DNA from: Planctomycetota bacterium
GTDB taxonomy: Bacteria > Planctomycetota > UBA1135 > GCA-002686595
Direction of reading: 5' to 3'
Length of the DNA stretch: 64,000 bases
Assembly (NCBI GenBank): GCA_029250885.1
Contig: JAQXEK010000003.1
Span: 18,629-82,628, forward strand
The position numbers and the translations under genes are program-made. Each line of letters starts with the position of its first letter. The first letter of the stretch is position 1. This document shows, piece by piece, positions 39,750 to 49,609 of this stretch. The notes under the pieces are model-generated. The model was not told the origin of the DNA and made no database searches. It was given only the letters and a program-made list of their open reading frames with translations.

Positions 39750-41075
39750 TCACGGGTTGTGGAAGTGCAGGGACTCGGTCATGCGCGGGTCGCGGACGGC
39801 CAGGATGGTGTTCTTCGAGAAGGCGTGGGCAACGCCAGCGCAGAAGATGCCACCGATGCCGACCAGGCACAGGATCTCGAGGAGGCCAAAGGGCATGGCC
39901 TCGAAGCTGTGGGCCGCGGCAGCCAGGGCCTCGGCAGCTTCCGGGGTCGCGGCGTTCGCCTCCAGGTAGCCGAGGCTCTGGATCTGGCTGGGCATGGTCA
40001 GGAAGAACATATCGTAGTAGTGCATCGCCATGATCCAACCGCCGAAAATGATCATGCGGCCGGGCACGCGCTTCATGTGCTTGGACATCAAGCCTAAGAA
40101 CGGAATCGCGAAGCGTAAGGCGAAAAGGACGCCGACGTGGCCCCAGTAAAGGTTCTCGCGCTCGTGGTACCAGGCAGTCTCCTCTGGGATGTTGGCGTAC
40201 CAGATCAGGATGTACTGGCTGAAGGCGATATAGCCCCAGAACATGACGAAGGCGAAGGTGAGCTTGCCGATGTCATGGAAGTGCTCATCGCGGATGAAGC
40301 CGGACAGAATGCCGCCTTCGGCACCCAACTTGTTGGAGAGGATGCCCAACAGCGCCATGAAGACGCCGAAGGAGCCGGCGAAGTAGTACACGCCGAAGAT
40401 CGTGCTGAACCAGGTCGGGTCTAGGGACATCAGCATGTCCAGGGAGAAGAAGGTGATGCTCAAGGCGAACAGCGGGATCGCCGGGGCGGCGAACTTCTTC
40501 ATGCGGTTGGTCAAGGTGGGGTCACCCGACACGTCCTGGGCCATGGAGTTCTTGCGGAACCAGTTAGCCACGCCGATCCAGATCAGGAAGTAGATCGCCA
40601 ATCGAATCGTGAAGAAGGTCGGGTTCAGGTACGCCTCCTTGGTCACGATCAGGTGGGAGAGGCCCGGCTTCGCGTTGTCCACGATATGGGGGTCGACCCA
40701 GGTGAACAGCGTCGCGTTGCCCATGAACACCGATGCCAAGATCGGTAGGGACATGACCGCCATCAGGGGCAGGTTCATCGTGATCAGCTCGGCGATGCGT
40801 CGCGTGGTCGCGCTCCAACCAGCGCTAGTGACCTGCATGATGATCACGAAGAACAACGCGCCAAGGCAGATGCTCGTGAAGTACATGTAGCTGGTCAGGT
40901 ACGCGTGAAGGAAGCGGCTGGTAGTCGCCTCGCCACCGGTCAGACCCAGCACGATCGCGATAGCGAGTGCAATGGCTCCGATGCCGGCAAACTTCGAGAC
41001 CCAGCGGCCCGCGCGGGCGCCGAGAACAAACTTCTCGGGAGAGAGGTCTTGGGTGATTTCCATGGTGTGACTCAT
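39750..41075 (-). CDS. actF: ACIII membrane subunit ActF
   Basis: A 441-residue polytopic protein of the ActF/quinol:cytochrome c oxidoreductase type, a shorter relative of the NrfD-like ActC. About ten membrane segments are visible, from AGIGAIALAIAIVLGLTGG onward. Marks include YLTSYMYFTSICLGALFFVIIMQVTSAGWS, LSIFFSLDML-like helices, and FVMFWGYIAFSQYILIWYANIPEETAWY, which is typical of this subunit. It is part of the proton-translocating membrane arm of alternative complex III. It lies 17 bp after the fused actDE gene. Confidence 0.88.
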   Translation of the reverse strand: MSHTMEITQDLSPEKFVLGARAGRWVSKFAGIGAIALAIAIVLGLTGGEATTSRFLHAYLTSYMYFTSICLGALFFVIIMQVTSAGWSATTRRIAELITMNLPLMAVMSLPILASVFMGNATLFTWVDPHIVDNAKPGLSHLIVTKEAYLNPTFFTIRLAIYFLIWIGVANWFRKNSMAQDVSGDPTLTNRMKKFAAPAIPLFALSITFFSLDMLMSLDPTWFSTIFGVYYFAGSFGVFMALLGILSNKLGAEGGILSGFIRDEHFHDIGKLTFAFVMFWGYIAFSQYILIWYANIPEETAWYHERENLYWGHVGVLFALRFAIPFLGLMSKHMKRVPGRMIIFGGWIMAMHYYDMFFLTMPSQIQSLGYLEANAATPEAAEALAAAAHSFEAMPFGLLEILCLVGIGGIFCAGVAHAFSKNTILAVRDPRMTESLHFHNP

Positions 41076-41092
41076 AGGGATGACCTCAGGGG

Positions 41093-42346
41093 CTAGAGGC
41101 CGCCGCGTTCCGACTGGGGGACGTCGTCAATGGTTGCGTTAGCACCGCGCTGGAGGGCGCGAAGATAGAGCACGATGGCCCACCTGTCGTCGACGGAGAT
41201 CTGCTTGCCGTATCCGGGCATGTTGCGGATACCGTTAGTGATCGAGTCGAAGAGCTGGCCGTCCGGCTGGGACGCAATAACCGGCGTCGTGACGTTGGTC
41301 GGGGGGACCCAACCATTGGCGCCGCCGGTGGCGATCAGGCTGGTGGCACGCTCGGCAACGATGCCGTCTCCGTAGCCCGAATCACCGTGGCAGGGGGCAC
41401 AGTAGATAGCGAAGCGCTCTTGGCCGCGCTCAAGGGTCGGACGAGTGGCCGCGATCGGAGCGAACTCCACGTACTCGGATGCCGAGCGATCGGCTTGCGC
41501 CTTGTCCAAGGTCTCGTCATCCAACACGCCGCGGAAGTAGCTGCTGCTGGCGAAGAGCTCGCCGGTGGCAATGGTGCCCTCGACGGGAGCGCGCATAGCC
41601 ATGCCGTTCTCGAAGAGGGGGACCTGCTCGCCGGTGCGGTAGGACTCTTGGAAGTCCATATCCCAGACGAAGTGCCAGGCGGGTTTGTCCGAGGTACTCT
41701 TCCAAGATCCGACGATTATCCCGATCGGGATGAAGGTCAGGAAGGCGAAGGCCACAAAGGCCTGCAGCATCCACATGGGAGGCGTGGTCGCGCTGTTGTC
41801 GTCCGGGACCTCTTCGACTGCGCTAGCTCCGGTTCCCGCGAGCAGAGCCTTTGCGCTGCTGTCGTTGAACAGGGGATCCTGGGAGTCGATGGCCAAGAAG
41901 AAGCGGTCCTGGGTGGCGCGCGCAAAGCGCTTCACGTTGAAAAGCGGGTTGTGCAGCCGGGGCAGGCGGTTCAGGCCAAGCATCGCGAACAAGGTCGTGA
42001 CACCGGCGAAGAGAACCGTGAGCTCGAAGGTCACGGGGAAGGCGGGTACCCACGAGAACAGGGGCTTGCCACTGATCAGGAACGGGTACGCCACAGCGTT
42101 GGTCCAATACTGCAGGACCAACGCGGTGACCGTGCCCGCGGCGCCAGCGCCAAGTACGATCCAGGGCAGGATCGTGTTCTTGATGCCCATGGCCTCATCG
42201 ATCCCGTGAACAGGGAAAGGCGTGTGAGTATCCCAGCGCTTGTAGCCACCGTCACGGACCTTCTCGGCCGCGGCCATCAGGGCCTCGGGGGTCTCGTACT
42301 CGGCCAGAAGGCCAAGGTGTGGGAGATCGTTTTGGTTGTTATCCAT
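41093..42346 (-). CDS. actDE: Fused ACIII subunits ActD (DUF3341) and ActE (monoheme cytochrome c)
   Basis: 417 residues. Residues ~1-185 are ActD: HLGLLAEYETPEALMAAAEKV, YKRWDTHTPFPVHGIDEAMG and two membrane helices (TILPWIVLGAGAAGTVTALVL, FPVTFELTVLFAGVTTLFAM). After an acidic linker and a third helix (MLQAFVAFAFLTFIPIGIIVG) comes ActE, with the heme motif CAPCHGDSGYGDG and an axial Met in RNMPGYGKQI. ActD and ActE are separate genes in many ACIII operons, so this is a fusion that ties the periplasmic electron-exit cytochrome to the membrane. No stop or frameshift lies at the junction. Confidence 0.9.
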   Translation of the reverse strand: MDNNQNDLPHLGLLAEYETPEALMAAAEKVRDGGYKRWDTHTPFPVHGIDEAMGIKNTILPWIVLGAGAAGTVTALVLQYWTNAVAYPFLISGKPLFSWVPAFPVTFELTVLFAGVTTLFAMLGLNRLPRLHNPLFNVKRFARATQDRFFLAIDSQDPLFNDSSAKALLAGTGASAVEEVPDDNSATTPPMWMLQAFVAFAFLTFIPIGIIVGSWKSTSDKPAWHFVWDMDFQESYRTGEQVPLFENGMAMRAPVEGTIATGELFASSSYFRGVLDDETLDKAQADRSASEYVEFAPIAATRPTLERGQERFAIYCAPCHGDSGYGDGIVAERATSLIATGGANGWVPPTNVTTPVIASQPDGQLFDSITNGIRNMPGYGKQISVDDRWAIVLYLRALQRGANATIDDVPQSERGGL

Positions 42347-42361
42347 ATTGAGTAGCCTCCC

Positions 42362-43762
42362 TTAGTGACCCGAGTTTTGCTTGTACAGGATGCCCTTGAC
42401 TTCCGAGATGGCGATCATCGGCAGGAAGCGCACGAACAAGAGGAACAGGGTGAAGAAGAGCCCAAAGGACCCAAGGAATGTCAGGTAGTCAAACGCCGTC
42501 GGCTTGAAGTAGTTCCAGGAGCCCGGTAGGAAATCGCGGCTCAGGGAGGTCACTGTGATCACAAAGCGCTCGAACCACATGCCCACGTTGACAAAGATGC
42601 AGACGACCAACATGGCCGGCACGCTGCGGCGAATCCCCTTGAACCAGAACAGCTGCGGGAAGATCACGTTGCAGCTCACCATAGTCCAGTAAGCCCACCA
42701 GTAGTTGCCGAAGGCGCGGTTCTCAAAGACGAAGCGCTCGTAGGGGTTGCCGGAGTACCAAGCGATGAAGAACTCCATCGCGTAGGCATAGCCCACCATG
42801 GAGCCTGTCGCCAAGATGACCTTGTTCATCACCTCGAGGTGGCGCAGGGTCACGACGTGCTGCAACTTGAAGATTGAGCGGATCGGGATGATCAGCGTGT
42901 TCACCATCGCAAAGCCACTAAAGATGGCACCCGCAACGAAGTACGGCGGGAAGATGGTGGTGTGCCAGCCGGGCAGCTGGGAGACGGCGAAGTCGAAGGA
43001 GACGACCGTGTGCACGGACAGCACCAGGGGCGTCGCGAGTCCGGCCAGAATCAGGTAGGCCTTCTCATAGCGGTGCCAGTGGCGGCTCGAGCCGGTCCAG
43101 CCCATGGAGAAGATCGCGTAGATGCCCTGGCGCAGCTTGGTGGTCGCCCGGTCGCGGATGGTAGCGAGGTCGGGGATCAGGCCCATGTACCAGAAGAGCA
43201 GGGAGATCGTCGCGTAGGTCGAAACAGCGAACACGTCCCAGAGCAGGGGCGAGCGGAAGTTCGGCCACATCTCCATCTGGTTCGGGATCGGGAACAGCCA
43301 GTAGACAACCCACATACGTCCGACGTGGATGCCAGGGAACAGACCAGCGCAGCATACTGCGAAGATGGTCATGGCCTCGGCGAAGCGGTTGATGCTGGTG
43401 CGCCAGTCCTGCTTTAGCAGGAACAAAATAGCGGAGATCAGCGTGCCGGCGTGTGCGATGCCAACCCAGAACACGAAGTTCACGATGGGCCAGCCCCAGA
43501 ACACCGGCGACTGGTTACCCCAGATGCCGACACCGGTCACGATCAGGTAGGCAACGATGCCACCGAGCATGGTGAGGATCGAGAGCGATGTCGCGATCAT
43601 CAGATACCAAGCCATGGGCGTCTTCTCTACAAAGCCCTCGACGATGCCAACCACGTCATCGTCCAGGGACGCGTAGGTGGTCGAGTCGCCCATGATGAGC
43701 TTCGGGCGGATCGTTGGATCCTCGATCTCGTTTTGGATCTGCAGGTCGTATTGACTACTCAT
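42362..43762 (-). CDS. actC: ACIII membrane subunit ActC (NrfD-like)
   Basis: A 466-residue polytopic NrfD/PsrC-like protein with about ten helices; the quinol-binding membrane subunit of alternative complex III. Marks: [42 protein letters not shown] (containing the family's HAGT with quinol-site His), [14 protein letters not shown], and [22 protein letters not shown]. It lies 2 bp from actB and 15 bp from actDE. Confidence 0.93.
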   Translation of the reverse strand: MSSQYDLQIQNEIEDPTIRPKLIMGDSTTYASLDDDVVGIVEGFVEKTPMAWYLMIATSLSILTMLGGIVAYLIVTGVGIWGNQSPVFWGWPIVNFVFWVGIAHAGTLISAILFLLKQDWRTSINRFAEAMTIFAVCCAGLFPGIHVGRMWVVYWLFPIPNQMEMWPNFRSPLLWDVFAVSTYATISLLFWYMGLIPDLATIRDRATTKLRQGIYAIFSMGWTGSSRHWHRYEKAYLILAGLATPLVLSVHTVVSFDFAVSQLPGWHTTIFPPYFVAGAIFSGFAMVNTLIIPIRSIFKLQHVVTLRHLEVMNKVILATGSMVGYAYAMEFFIAWYSGNPYERFVFENRAFGNYWWAYWTMVSCNVIFPQLFWFKGIRRSVPAMLVVCIFVNVGMWFERFVITVTSLSRDFLPGSWNYFKPTAFDYLTFLGSFGLFFTLFLLFVRFLPMIAISEVKGILYKQNSGH

Positions 43763-43764
43763 GA

Positions 43765-46700
43765 CTAGTGGCCTTTGTTCTCAGAGGCGTGTCCCGCAGC
43801 ACCGATGGGCTCGGAGGGCATCAGGTCCGGGTGGGGATTGCGGATCTTGGCGAGGTAGCTGTTGCGGGGCTTGTTGTTGAGCTCCGCCAGCATCTCGTAG
43901 GCGCGGGCGCTTGCGCGACCTTTGGAGACCTTCGACTCGGGGTCCAGCAGGTCGCCGAAGACGATTGCCTGGGACGGGCAAACCTCGCCGCAGGCGGGAA
44001 CGATCTCGCCGTCTTTGATCGGACGCTGGGCGTTCTTCGAGTCGATCTTGACCTCTTGGATACGCTGCACGCAGTAGGTGCACTTCTCCATGACGCCGCG
44101 GACGCGGACGGTAACCTCGGGGTTCAGGGCCAGCTTGGCGACCTCGTTGTTCTCGTCCTCGAGGTCCTTGCGCCAGTTCTTGTAGTTGAAGCGACGGACC
44201 TTGTACGCGCAGTTGTTGGCGCAGTACCGGGTTCCGACACAGCGGTTGTACACCATGTCGTTGAGGCCTTCTTCGCTGTGGACCGTTGCCGCAACCGGGC
44301 AGACCTGCTCGCAGGGCGCGTTCTCGCACTGCTGGCAGTTGACCTGCTGGGTCACCAACTTCGGGTTGTCCAACTCACCGGAGAAGTAGCGGTCGATGCG
44401 CATCCAGTGCATCTCGCGGCTCATGATGACCTGCTCCTTGCCGACGGTCGGGATGTTGTTCTCCGACTGGCAGGCGACGACGCAGGCGTTGCAACCGTTG
44501 CAGGTTGACAGGTCCAGGGTCATGCCCCAAGCGTGGCCTTCGGCCGAGCGCTCCTCCCAGAGGGACTCGAGGGGCGGGTGGTGAACCACGTGGCGGAAGT
44601 GATCGGGATCGCCATCCTCATGGAAGTCGCCCAGGTTAGCCTCGCGAACCAAGGCGCTCAGGCGATCCTCGGTACCGCGCATGCCGATGTCGTCGACGAT
44701 GTGATGCTCCTGGGTCATGGCGAGCTCGTGGGTCTCGCTCGCCTTTACCACTTCTGCGGCCGACATGAAGTTTGCCGCCGAGGTGCGGATCGGATTCACA
44801 TCGAATCCAACCACGGGTGCATCCTCGTCGCCCTCGATGCCGCCGATTTGCCCGGCGTTCTTGCGGCCATAGCCCAAGCTCAAGGCGATGGAACCTTCGG
44901 CTTGGCCAGGCATCAGGTAAACGGGCACCGTGACGCTGTTTCCGTCCACCGTGATCGTCACCATATCGGCGATTTGGTGGCCGCCCTCGGCCTTGGCCTC
45001 GGTGCGCAAGCCAAGCTTGCCGGCCGTGGCCACGTTCATCATGGCGACGTTGTCCCAAGTCAGCTTGGTCATGAAGTCGGGCAACTCTTGCAGCCAAGCG
45101 CTGTTGGCGTGGCGGCCGTCCCAGATCTTCGTGTCCGGCGCAAAGGTGATCTCGTAATCGAAGTCATCGCCTGCGGGAACAAAAGCGCTCACTTTAGCGA
45201 AGGTCGGCTCGACCATCTTGAGCGCCTTCTCGGCACGCACACCATCGTGAACAGCCTTGCGCCAGGCCTTCTCGTCGAGTCCGGTTGCGGCGGCTCGCAA
45301 GCTCTTTAAGGACTTGGCGTCCAGTAGGGACGTCAGCAGCTCCGGCACCGAACGTGCGCCCCAGAGGGGAGCGATCGTCGGCTGGCTGATCAGGAACGAT
45401 CCGTCGTAAGAAACCGAGTCGCCCCAGGCCTCGAAGGCGTGGGTGCGGGGCAGGTGCCAATCGCACAGCTGGGAGGTCTCGTTATGGTAGAGCCCCATGC
45501 GCACCGTGTTCTCGATCTTCGCGATCGCGGCGGCCACATCCAGGTCGGCGGGTGCGTCGTAGGCTGCGTTGCCCTCGAGGATAACCAGGTGGGTGATCTC
45601 TCCGGCGTTCGCGGCGGCCACCATGGCTGCAAGTGCGTCCGTGTGGCTAGGACGAGCGGCGGCGGGCTCCTCGGTGAAGGTGACCGTCTTGCCTACGTTT
45701 CCGAGCAGTCGGTTCAGGTGCAAGAGGCGCGCGTGGACTTCAGCGGGCTGGTTCGGGCCAGCCACGAGAATCGACTCGCCCTTGTTGGCGGCCAGGTCGC
45801 CGGCGATGGCATGGGCCATGGCCTGGGCGTCCTCGCCGTTCACCGTAGCGCCCGCAGCGGCGGGGCTCAGGGACAGGCCGTGGTCCTTCGCCAGGAGGTT
45901 CTCGACCAGGGCCACAAAGTCGCTGACGTCGACCGAGCGCATGGGCGAACGGTGGTCCGCCATGCCGCCTTCGATTCCGAAGCGGCTGCCCGCCTCGTAC
46001 ATGCGGCCCATGTGGCCGTTCTGCGGGCGGCGGTTGTGGGCCCAGTCGCGGTTGTGCTTGACCTGGGCGGGGTGGCTCGAGAAGAAGTCCGAGTCGAAGC
46101 TAACGATGACCTTAGCGGCCTTTGCGTCGTACTGGGGACGAGCGGCGTCGCCCAGAGCGATCTTCGCGCCGGCGATCTCGTTGTCCCGGGAGACGGACTC
46201 GTACTCGTACCACTTGGCACCGGCATACTCCACCTGGAGCTGGGCGCGGACGGCCTCAACCGTGGGCGAAGAGCTGGACTCAGCCAAGAACGCAAGGCCC
46301 TGGCCAGAGCCGCGCAGTGCGGTGAACTTGGACTTGCCGTCCTTATCCCACGCAGCCCAGGTCGACTCGGCGCCGCCCACCATTACAGTGCGACTGCGAT
46401 CGGGATCGTAGAGCTCCAGGATCGAGGCCTGGGCGAACACATCTGTAGCGCCGCTACTGATCGTGTCGAGCTTGTTGCCCTCCACCTTGATGGGGCGACC
46501 GTCATAGCTGGTGACACTGACGCCGTGGCCGTAGCCACCGCGTTCGAGGGCCGAAGCGTAGTGCACGGCCTTGCCCGGGATGCGGTTCGCAGGGCGCGAC
46601 GCAAAGGGCAGGATCTTCTCGTTTTGCCAACGACAGCTCGAGACGCCCGCAAGGGCCATTGAAGCGCCGGTCAGCTGCATGAAGCGGCGGCGAGAGACGC

Positions 46701-46815
46701 CGCTGAAGTCTTCGGGAAGGGATTCGGCAAGATCTTCTGCCGCCTTCGCCTTGAAGTCGTCGGTCTGGTTGAGCTCGCCGAGGCTGCGCCAGTATTGGGT
46801 GGTGTTAGAGTCCAT
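43765..46815 (-). CDS. actB: ACIII subunit ActB (molybdopterin-like domain fused to ferredoxin)
   Basis: 1016 residues. The N-terminus has a Tat-like region ([21 protein letters not shown]), which implies folded export to the periplasmic side. Residues ~60-690 follow the molybdopterin oxidoreductase fold, but ACIII ActB proteins lack the pterin cofactor and nothing here argues otherwise. The last ~290 residues form the iron-sulfur part: [64 protein letters not shown] and [11 protein letters not shown], enough for three 4Fe-4S and one 3Fe-4S clusters. It carries electrons from quinol at ActC to the hemes of ActA and ActE. Confidence 0.95.
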   Translation of the reverse strand: MDSNTTQYWRSLGELNQTDDFKAKAAEDLAESLPEDFSGVSRRRFMQLTGASMALAGVSSCRWQNEKILPFASRPANRIPGKAVHYASALERGGYGHGVSVTSYDGRPIKVEGNKLDTISSGATDVFAQASILELYDPDRSRTVMVGGAESTWAAWDKDGKSKFTALRGSGQGLAFLAESSSSPTVEAVRAQLQVEYAGAKWYEYESVSRDNEIAGAKIALGDAARPQYDAKAAKVIVSFDSDFFSSHPAQVKHNRDWAHNRRPQNGHMGRMYEAGSRFGIEGGMADHRSPMRSVDVSDFVALVENLLAKDHGLSLSPAAAGATVNGEDAQAMAHAIAGDLAANKGESILVAGPNQPAEVHARLLHLNRLLGNVGKTVTFTEEPAAARPSHTDALAAMVAAANAGEITHLVILEGNAAYDAPADLDVAAAIAKIENTVRMGLYHNETSQLCDWHLPRTHAFEAWGDSVSYDGSFLISQPTIAPLWGARSVPELLTSLLDAKSLKSLRAAATGLDEKAWRKAVHDGVRAEKALKMVEPTFAKVSAFVPAGDDFDYEITFAPDTKIWDGRHANSAWLQELPDFMTKLTWDNVAMMNVATAGKLGLRTEAKAEGGHQIADMVTITVDGNSVTVPVYLMPGQAEGSIALSLGYGRKNAGQIGGIEGDEDAPVVGFDVNPIRTSAANFMSAAEVVKASETHELAMTQEHHIVDDIGMRGTEDRLSALVREANLGDFHEDGDPDHFRHVVHHPPLESLWEERSAEGHAWGMTLDLSTCNGCNACVVACQSENNIPTVGKEQVIMSREMHWMRIDRYFSGELDNPKLVTQQVNCQQCENAPCEQVCPVAATVHSEEGLNDMVYNRCVGTRYCANNCAYKVRRFNYKNWRKDLEDENNEVAKLALNPEVTVRVRGVMEKCTYCVQRIQEVKIDSKNAQRPIKDGEIVPACGEVCPSQAIVFGDLLDPESKVSKGRASARAYEMLAELNNKPRNSYLAKIRNPHPDLMPSEPIGAAGHASENKGH

Positions 46816-46853
46816 GAGTCGTTGTTCCGTCGGGTGGCCGTCAGGCGCAGGGT

Positions 46854-47507
46854 TTAGCGGTGGCAGCCGGAGCAGTTTGTGGGAGGAGCGAGCTCGCGAC
46901 CGCGGGCAGCGGTCAGCGCGGCAGCCAGGGCCGCTTGGTCGTCAGTCTCCCAGGTCATGTTGGTCACTTGATCGATCGGACGAATGATGTCGTCCGCGTT
47001 GCGGTGACAGTCCAGGCACCAGCCCATGCTGAGCTTCTTTTCTTGCCGGACCTCGTTCATCGTGTCGATGCGACCGTGGCATTCCACACAACCCACCCCA
47101 CGGGTCACGTGTGCACTGTGGTTGAAGTAGGCATAGTCGGGTAGGTCGTGCACGCGATTCCATTCGATGGGCTTGCCCGTCTCAGCGCTCTCGCGAAGAG
47201 GAGCGAGCACGGGGCTCTCCGTATGAATGCGATCGTGGCAGTTCATGCAGGTCTCGGTCGGAGGCACCGCAGCCTTCGCACCGAGCTCGACCGTGTTGTG
47301 GCAGTAGCGACAGTCCATCCCCATTTCGCCCGCGTGCAGCTTGTGGCTAAATGGAATCGGCTGATCGGGTGAGTAGCCAACGCTTAGCGTGTTTGGCGAG
47401 AAGCCAAAGGCCACGACGACGAGCACAAAGAGGCCGCCGCCACCTAGGGCGAGAGGAAGCAAATCGCGAACCGTGCTGGTCCACGCCGGGAAGAGGTTGC
47501 CGTCCAT
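46854..47507 (-). CDS. actA: ACIII pentaheme cytochrome c ActA
   Basis: 217 residues with five CxxCH heme motifs: CRYCH (66-70), CMNCH, CVECH, CLDCH and CSGCH at the extreme C-terminus, as expected for the pentaheme ActA. A single N-terminal membrane helix (LLPLALGGGGLFVLVVVAFGF) anchors it. It accepts electrons from the iron-sulfur part of ActB and passes them to the monoheme ActE domain or the oxidase. It is the first gene of the 12.7-kb operon; the promoter should lie just beyond 47507. Confidence 0.93.
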   Translation of the reverse strand: MDGNLFPAWTSTVRDLLPLALGGGGLFVLVVVAFGFSPNTLSVGYSPDQPIPFSHKLHAGEMGMDCRYCHNTVELGAKAAVPPTETCMNCHDRIHTESPVLAPLRESAETGKPIEWNRVHDLPDYAYFNHSAHVTRGVGCVECHGRIDTMNEVRQEKKLSMGWCLDCHRNADDIIRPIDQVTNMTWETDDQAALAAALTAARGRELAPPTNCSGCHR

Positions 47508-48131
47508 ATGGATCGAGTGAGCTGTTCTACAGGCCTACTTTCGCGTCCTTATTAGGGGTAGGGTTGCTTCGGTAGGTGCAGTGGTCGCGGACGCCATGAA
47601 GGATGGTCGCGGCCATTTTTTGGTTGATGGTCACAAGGTTGACCAAGGGATTTTGCCGAAGAGGATACGCGGATCGAAGCCATCGCACAATCCCGACCGA
47701 ACGATCATTTTAGGATCATCAGCTATTTCTTGATTGGCTGGGTGTAAGGGGAGATCGAGCGATGCGCTTGCTTGCTCATGACGAGGTCGGTAGCGGGCGA
47801 CTTAGGAGCACGAGAGGGGGCCGGCCCTTCGGGAGTATGCAGCCCGAGCTCTGGGCTTGGGGTTGAGCTTTTGGGGTCCCCCACTTGCCCGCGACTTCAG
47901 CATACGCAAGGAAGCCCCTATCCCTGCACGGCTCCGCCGCAACCAGGAAGAACCCCAATTGAACCTTAAGATATTACCAAATTACCACCAAAAGAACATT
48001 ATCACGCAATGGCAGCGGCGGTGTCTTGCCTAGAGAGCCTCGAAGGGCCCCTAGAATGACCATCAAGTTCGCCTTACCTGCACAAAAACGCCCGGGGAGA
48101 GCTGCCCTACCCCCCACGCGAAGTGCTTCCC
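47508..48131. other. Intergenic stretch upstream of the act operon
   Basis: About 620 bp without a convincing gene; the short frames here have no motif or codon pattern that I trust. It must contain the act operon promoter (minus strand, near 47508-47700). An AT-rich island lies at 47955-48005. Two copies of GGTCGCGG occur near 47583 and 47608, too short to interpret. Confidence 0.4.
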
Positions 48132-49346
48132 CTACCCCCTCAGCCACTCCATCAAGCTCTCCATGTCGTCGGGCAGCTCAGCTCCAAATGTCATCCATTC
48201 GCCCGTCGAGGGGTGCCGCAAGGTCAGCTCTACCGCGTGCAAGGCGTGCCGCCGCATTCGCGGCGCATCATCGGGCATAGCCGGGCCACTGCGGCCTCCG
48301 TAGAGCACATCCCCCACGATCGGCAACCCTGCGGCATACAAGTGAACGCGGATCTGGTGCCGGCGGCCGGTTCGTGGCATGCAGCTCACCAGGGTCGCGT
48401 GCCCAAAGCGCTCTTCCACATTGACCTCGGTCAGAGCGTCCTTGCCCTGTCCCTTATCTAAGTACGCCTGGCGGTCCGTGCCTCCGGGCTTTTGGTCGAT
48501 GTCCCAGTCGAGGACGGCGGTCTCGAAGTCAGCATTGCGGTGGGCGATGGCAAGGTAGACCTTCTCAATCTCGCGGTTGCGAAACTGCTCACGAAGGTCG
48601 TCCATAGCTTCGGGGGAGCGCGCCAGCACGATCACGCCGCTGGTCTCGCGATCCAGCCTGTGCACGATGCCGGGCCTCTCGTCGCCCATGATTAGGGGCA
48701 TGCGGCCATAGCGTAGGCGCGCTAGGTCCGCCAGGCTGCCATAGCGATGCTTCTCCGTGCCGTGGGTCAGCATGCCCGCGGGTTTGTTCACCACGACAAT
48801 GTCGTCGTCAGCGTAGATCACGTCCAGCGCTTCCGCCTGGGCGACCAGGTCCGCCAGGCGTTCGGTGTCGAGTCCGGGCAGCAGCAGGTGCGCCGGTTCG
48901 CCGGCCTCGAGACAGTTCTCTTGGTTCGGATCCGTGGACTGGATGACCAAGTCTTGGTTGGAATCCGAGCCCATGCCGACGGCCTCCCCCGGCTGCCCCT
49001 GCATCGACCGTCCACCGCGCTCAAACCCCGCAGCCGAGCCGCGGCGTTGACTCGCGTTTCGCTCACTCGGCGGCGCCGCCTCGCCCTCGCGCCTGCGCCG
49101 GTTGCCCTTCGGCCGCTCGGCCTCCGGTCGCTCCTTGCCAGCCCCCCAGTCGATCTCCAGCCGCGCACCCTGCTCAAGCCGCAGCCCCGACCGCTTCAGC
49201 AGCCGCCCGTTGACCCGCACACCGCCGCGCCGGATCAAGCGCTGGACCGCGGACCGCGAGAGGCTCGGCTGGAACGCCGCCATGACCTCTTCCAAGCGCT
49301 TGCCCACCAGCTCGCGCCCAAGCAAGTACCTCTGCACCCGTCCCAT
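48132..49346 (-). CDS. RluA-family RNA pseudouridine synthase with S4 domain
   Basis: 404 residues. Residues ~15-70 are an S4 RNA-binding domain (LSRSAVQRLIRRGGVRVNGRLLKR). The catalytic domain (about 175-400) has IIVVNKPAGMLTH-like and GIVHRLDRETSGVIVLA blocks, the Asp in HRLDRETSG being the nucleophile, and PRTGRRHQIRVHL. This is the RluD/RluA group that modifies uridines in 23S rRNA. Between the two domains is an unusual ~95-residue low-complexity insert, first Arg-rich (ERPKGNRRRREGEAAPPSER) and then acidic, absent from typical RluD. The target site cannot be assigned. Confidence 0.88.
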   Translation of the reverse strand: MGRVQRYLLGRELVGKRLEEVMAAFQPSLSRSAVQRLIRRGGVRVNGRLLKRSGLRLEQGARLEIDWGAGKERPEAERPKGNRRRREGEAAPPSERNASQRRGSAAGFERGGRSMQGQPGEAVGMGSDSNQDLVIQSTDPNQENCLEAGEPAHLLLPGLDTERLADLVAQAEALDVIYADDDIVVVNKPAGMLTHGTEKHRYGSLADLARLRYGRMPLIMGDERPGIVHRLDRETSGVIVLARSPEAMDDLREQFRNREIEKVYLAIAHRNADFETAVLDWDIDQKPGGTDRQAYLDKGQGKDALTEVNVEERFGHATLVSCMPRTGRRHQIRVHLYAAGLPIVGDVLYGGRSGPAMPDDAPRMRRHALHAVELTLRHPSTGEWMTFGAELPDDMESLMEWLRG

Positions 49347-49609
49347 CTAATTCTCCGCCCACATCACAGTCTTGCCGTCAATCATCTTGACCACAGGGTA
49401 ACCGATCCGCTCGCTCCCCGAAGTTGCTGTCCCTAGAAGGCGCTACTTTGGCCGAGTCTTCCATAACCTCGAGAAGGCCGGGCCGAATCGCCAATGGCCA
49501 GGATGCCCTGCTAAAGGCCAACCAACACCTCAACGCACCAACCGTATCGCTTTGCGCATAGGGCCGTGAAGCACAGACGAAAGGGCACTGCTGGCACCCT
49601 GATTTACGG

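Noticed and set aside
47776..47958. Short minus-strand frame in the act upstream region
   Set aside because: No motif, no ribosome-binding site and overlapping open frames on both strands; treated as non-coding.
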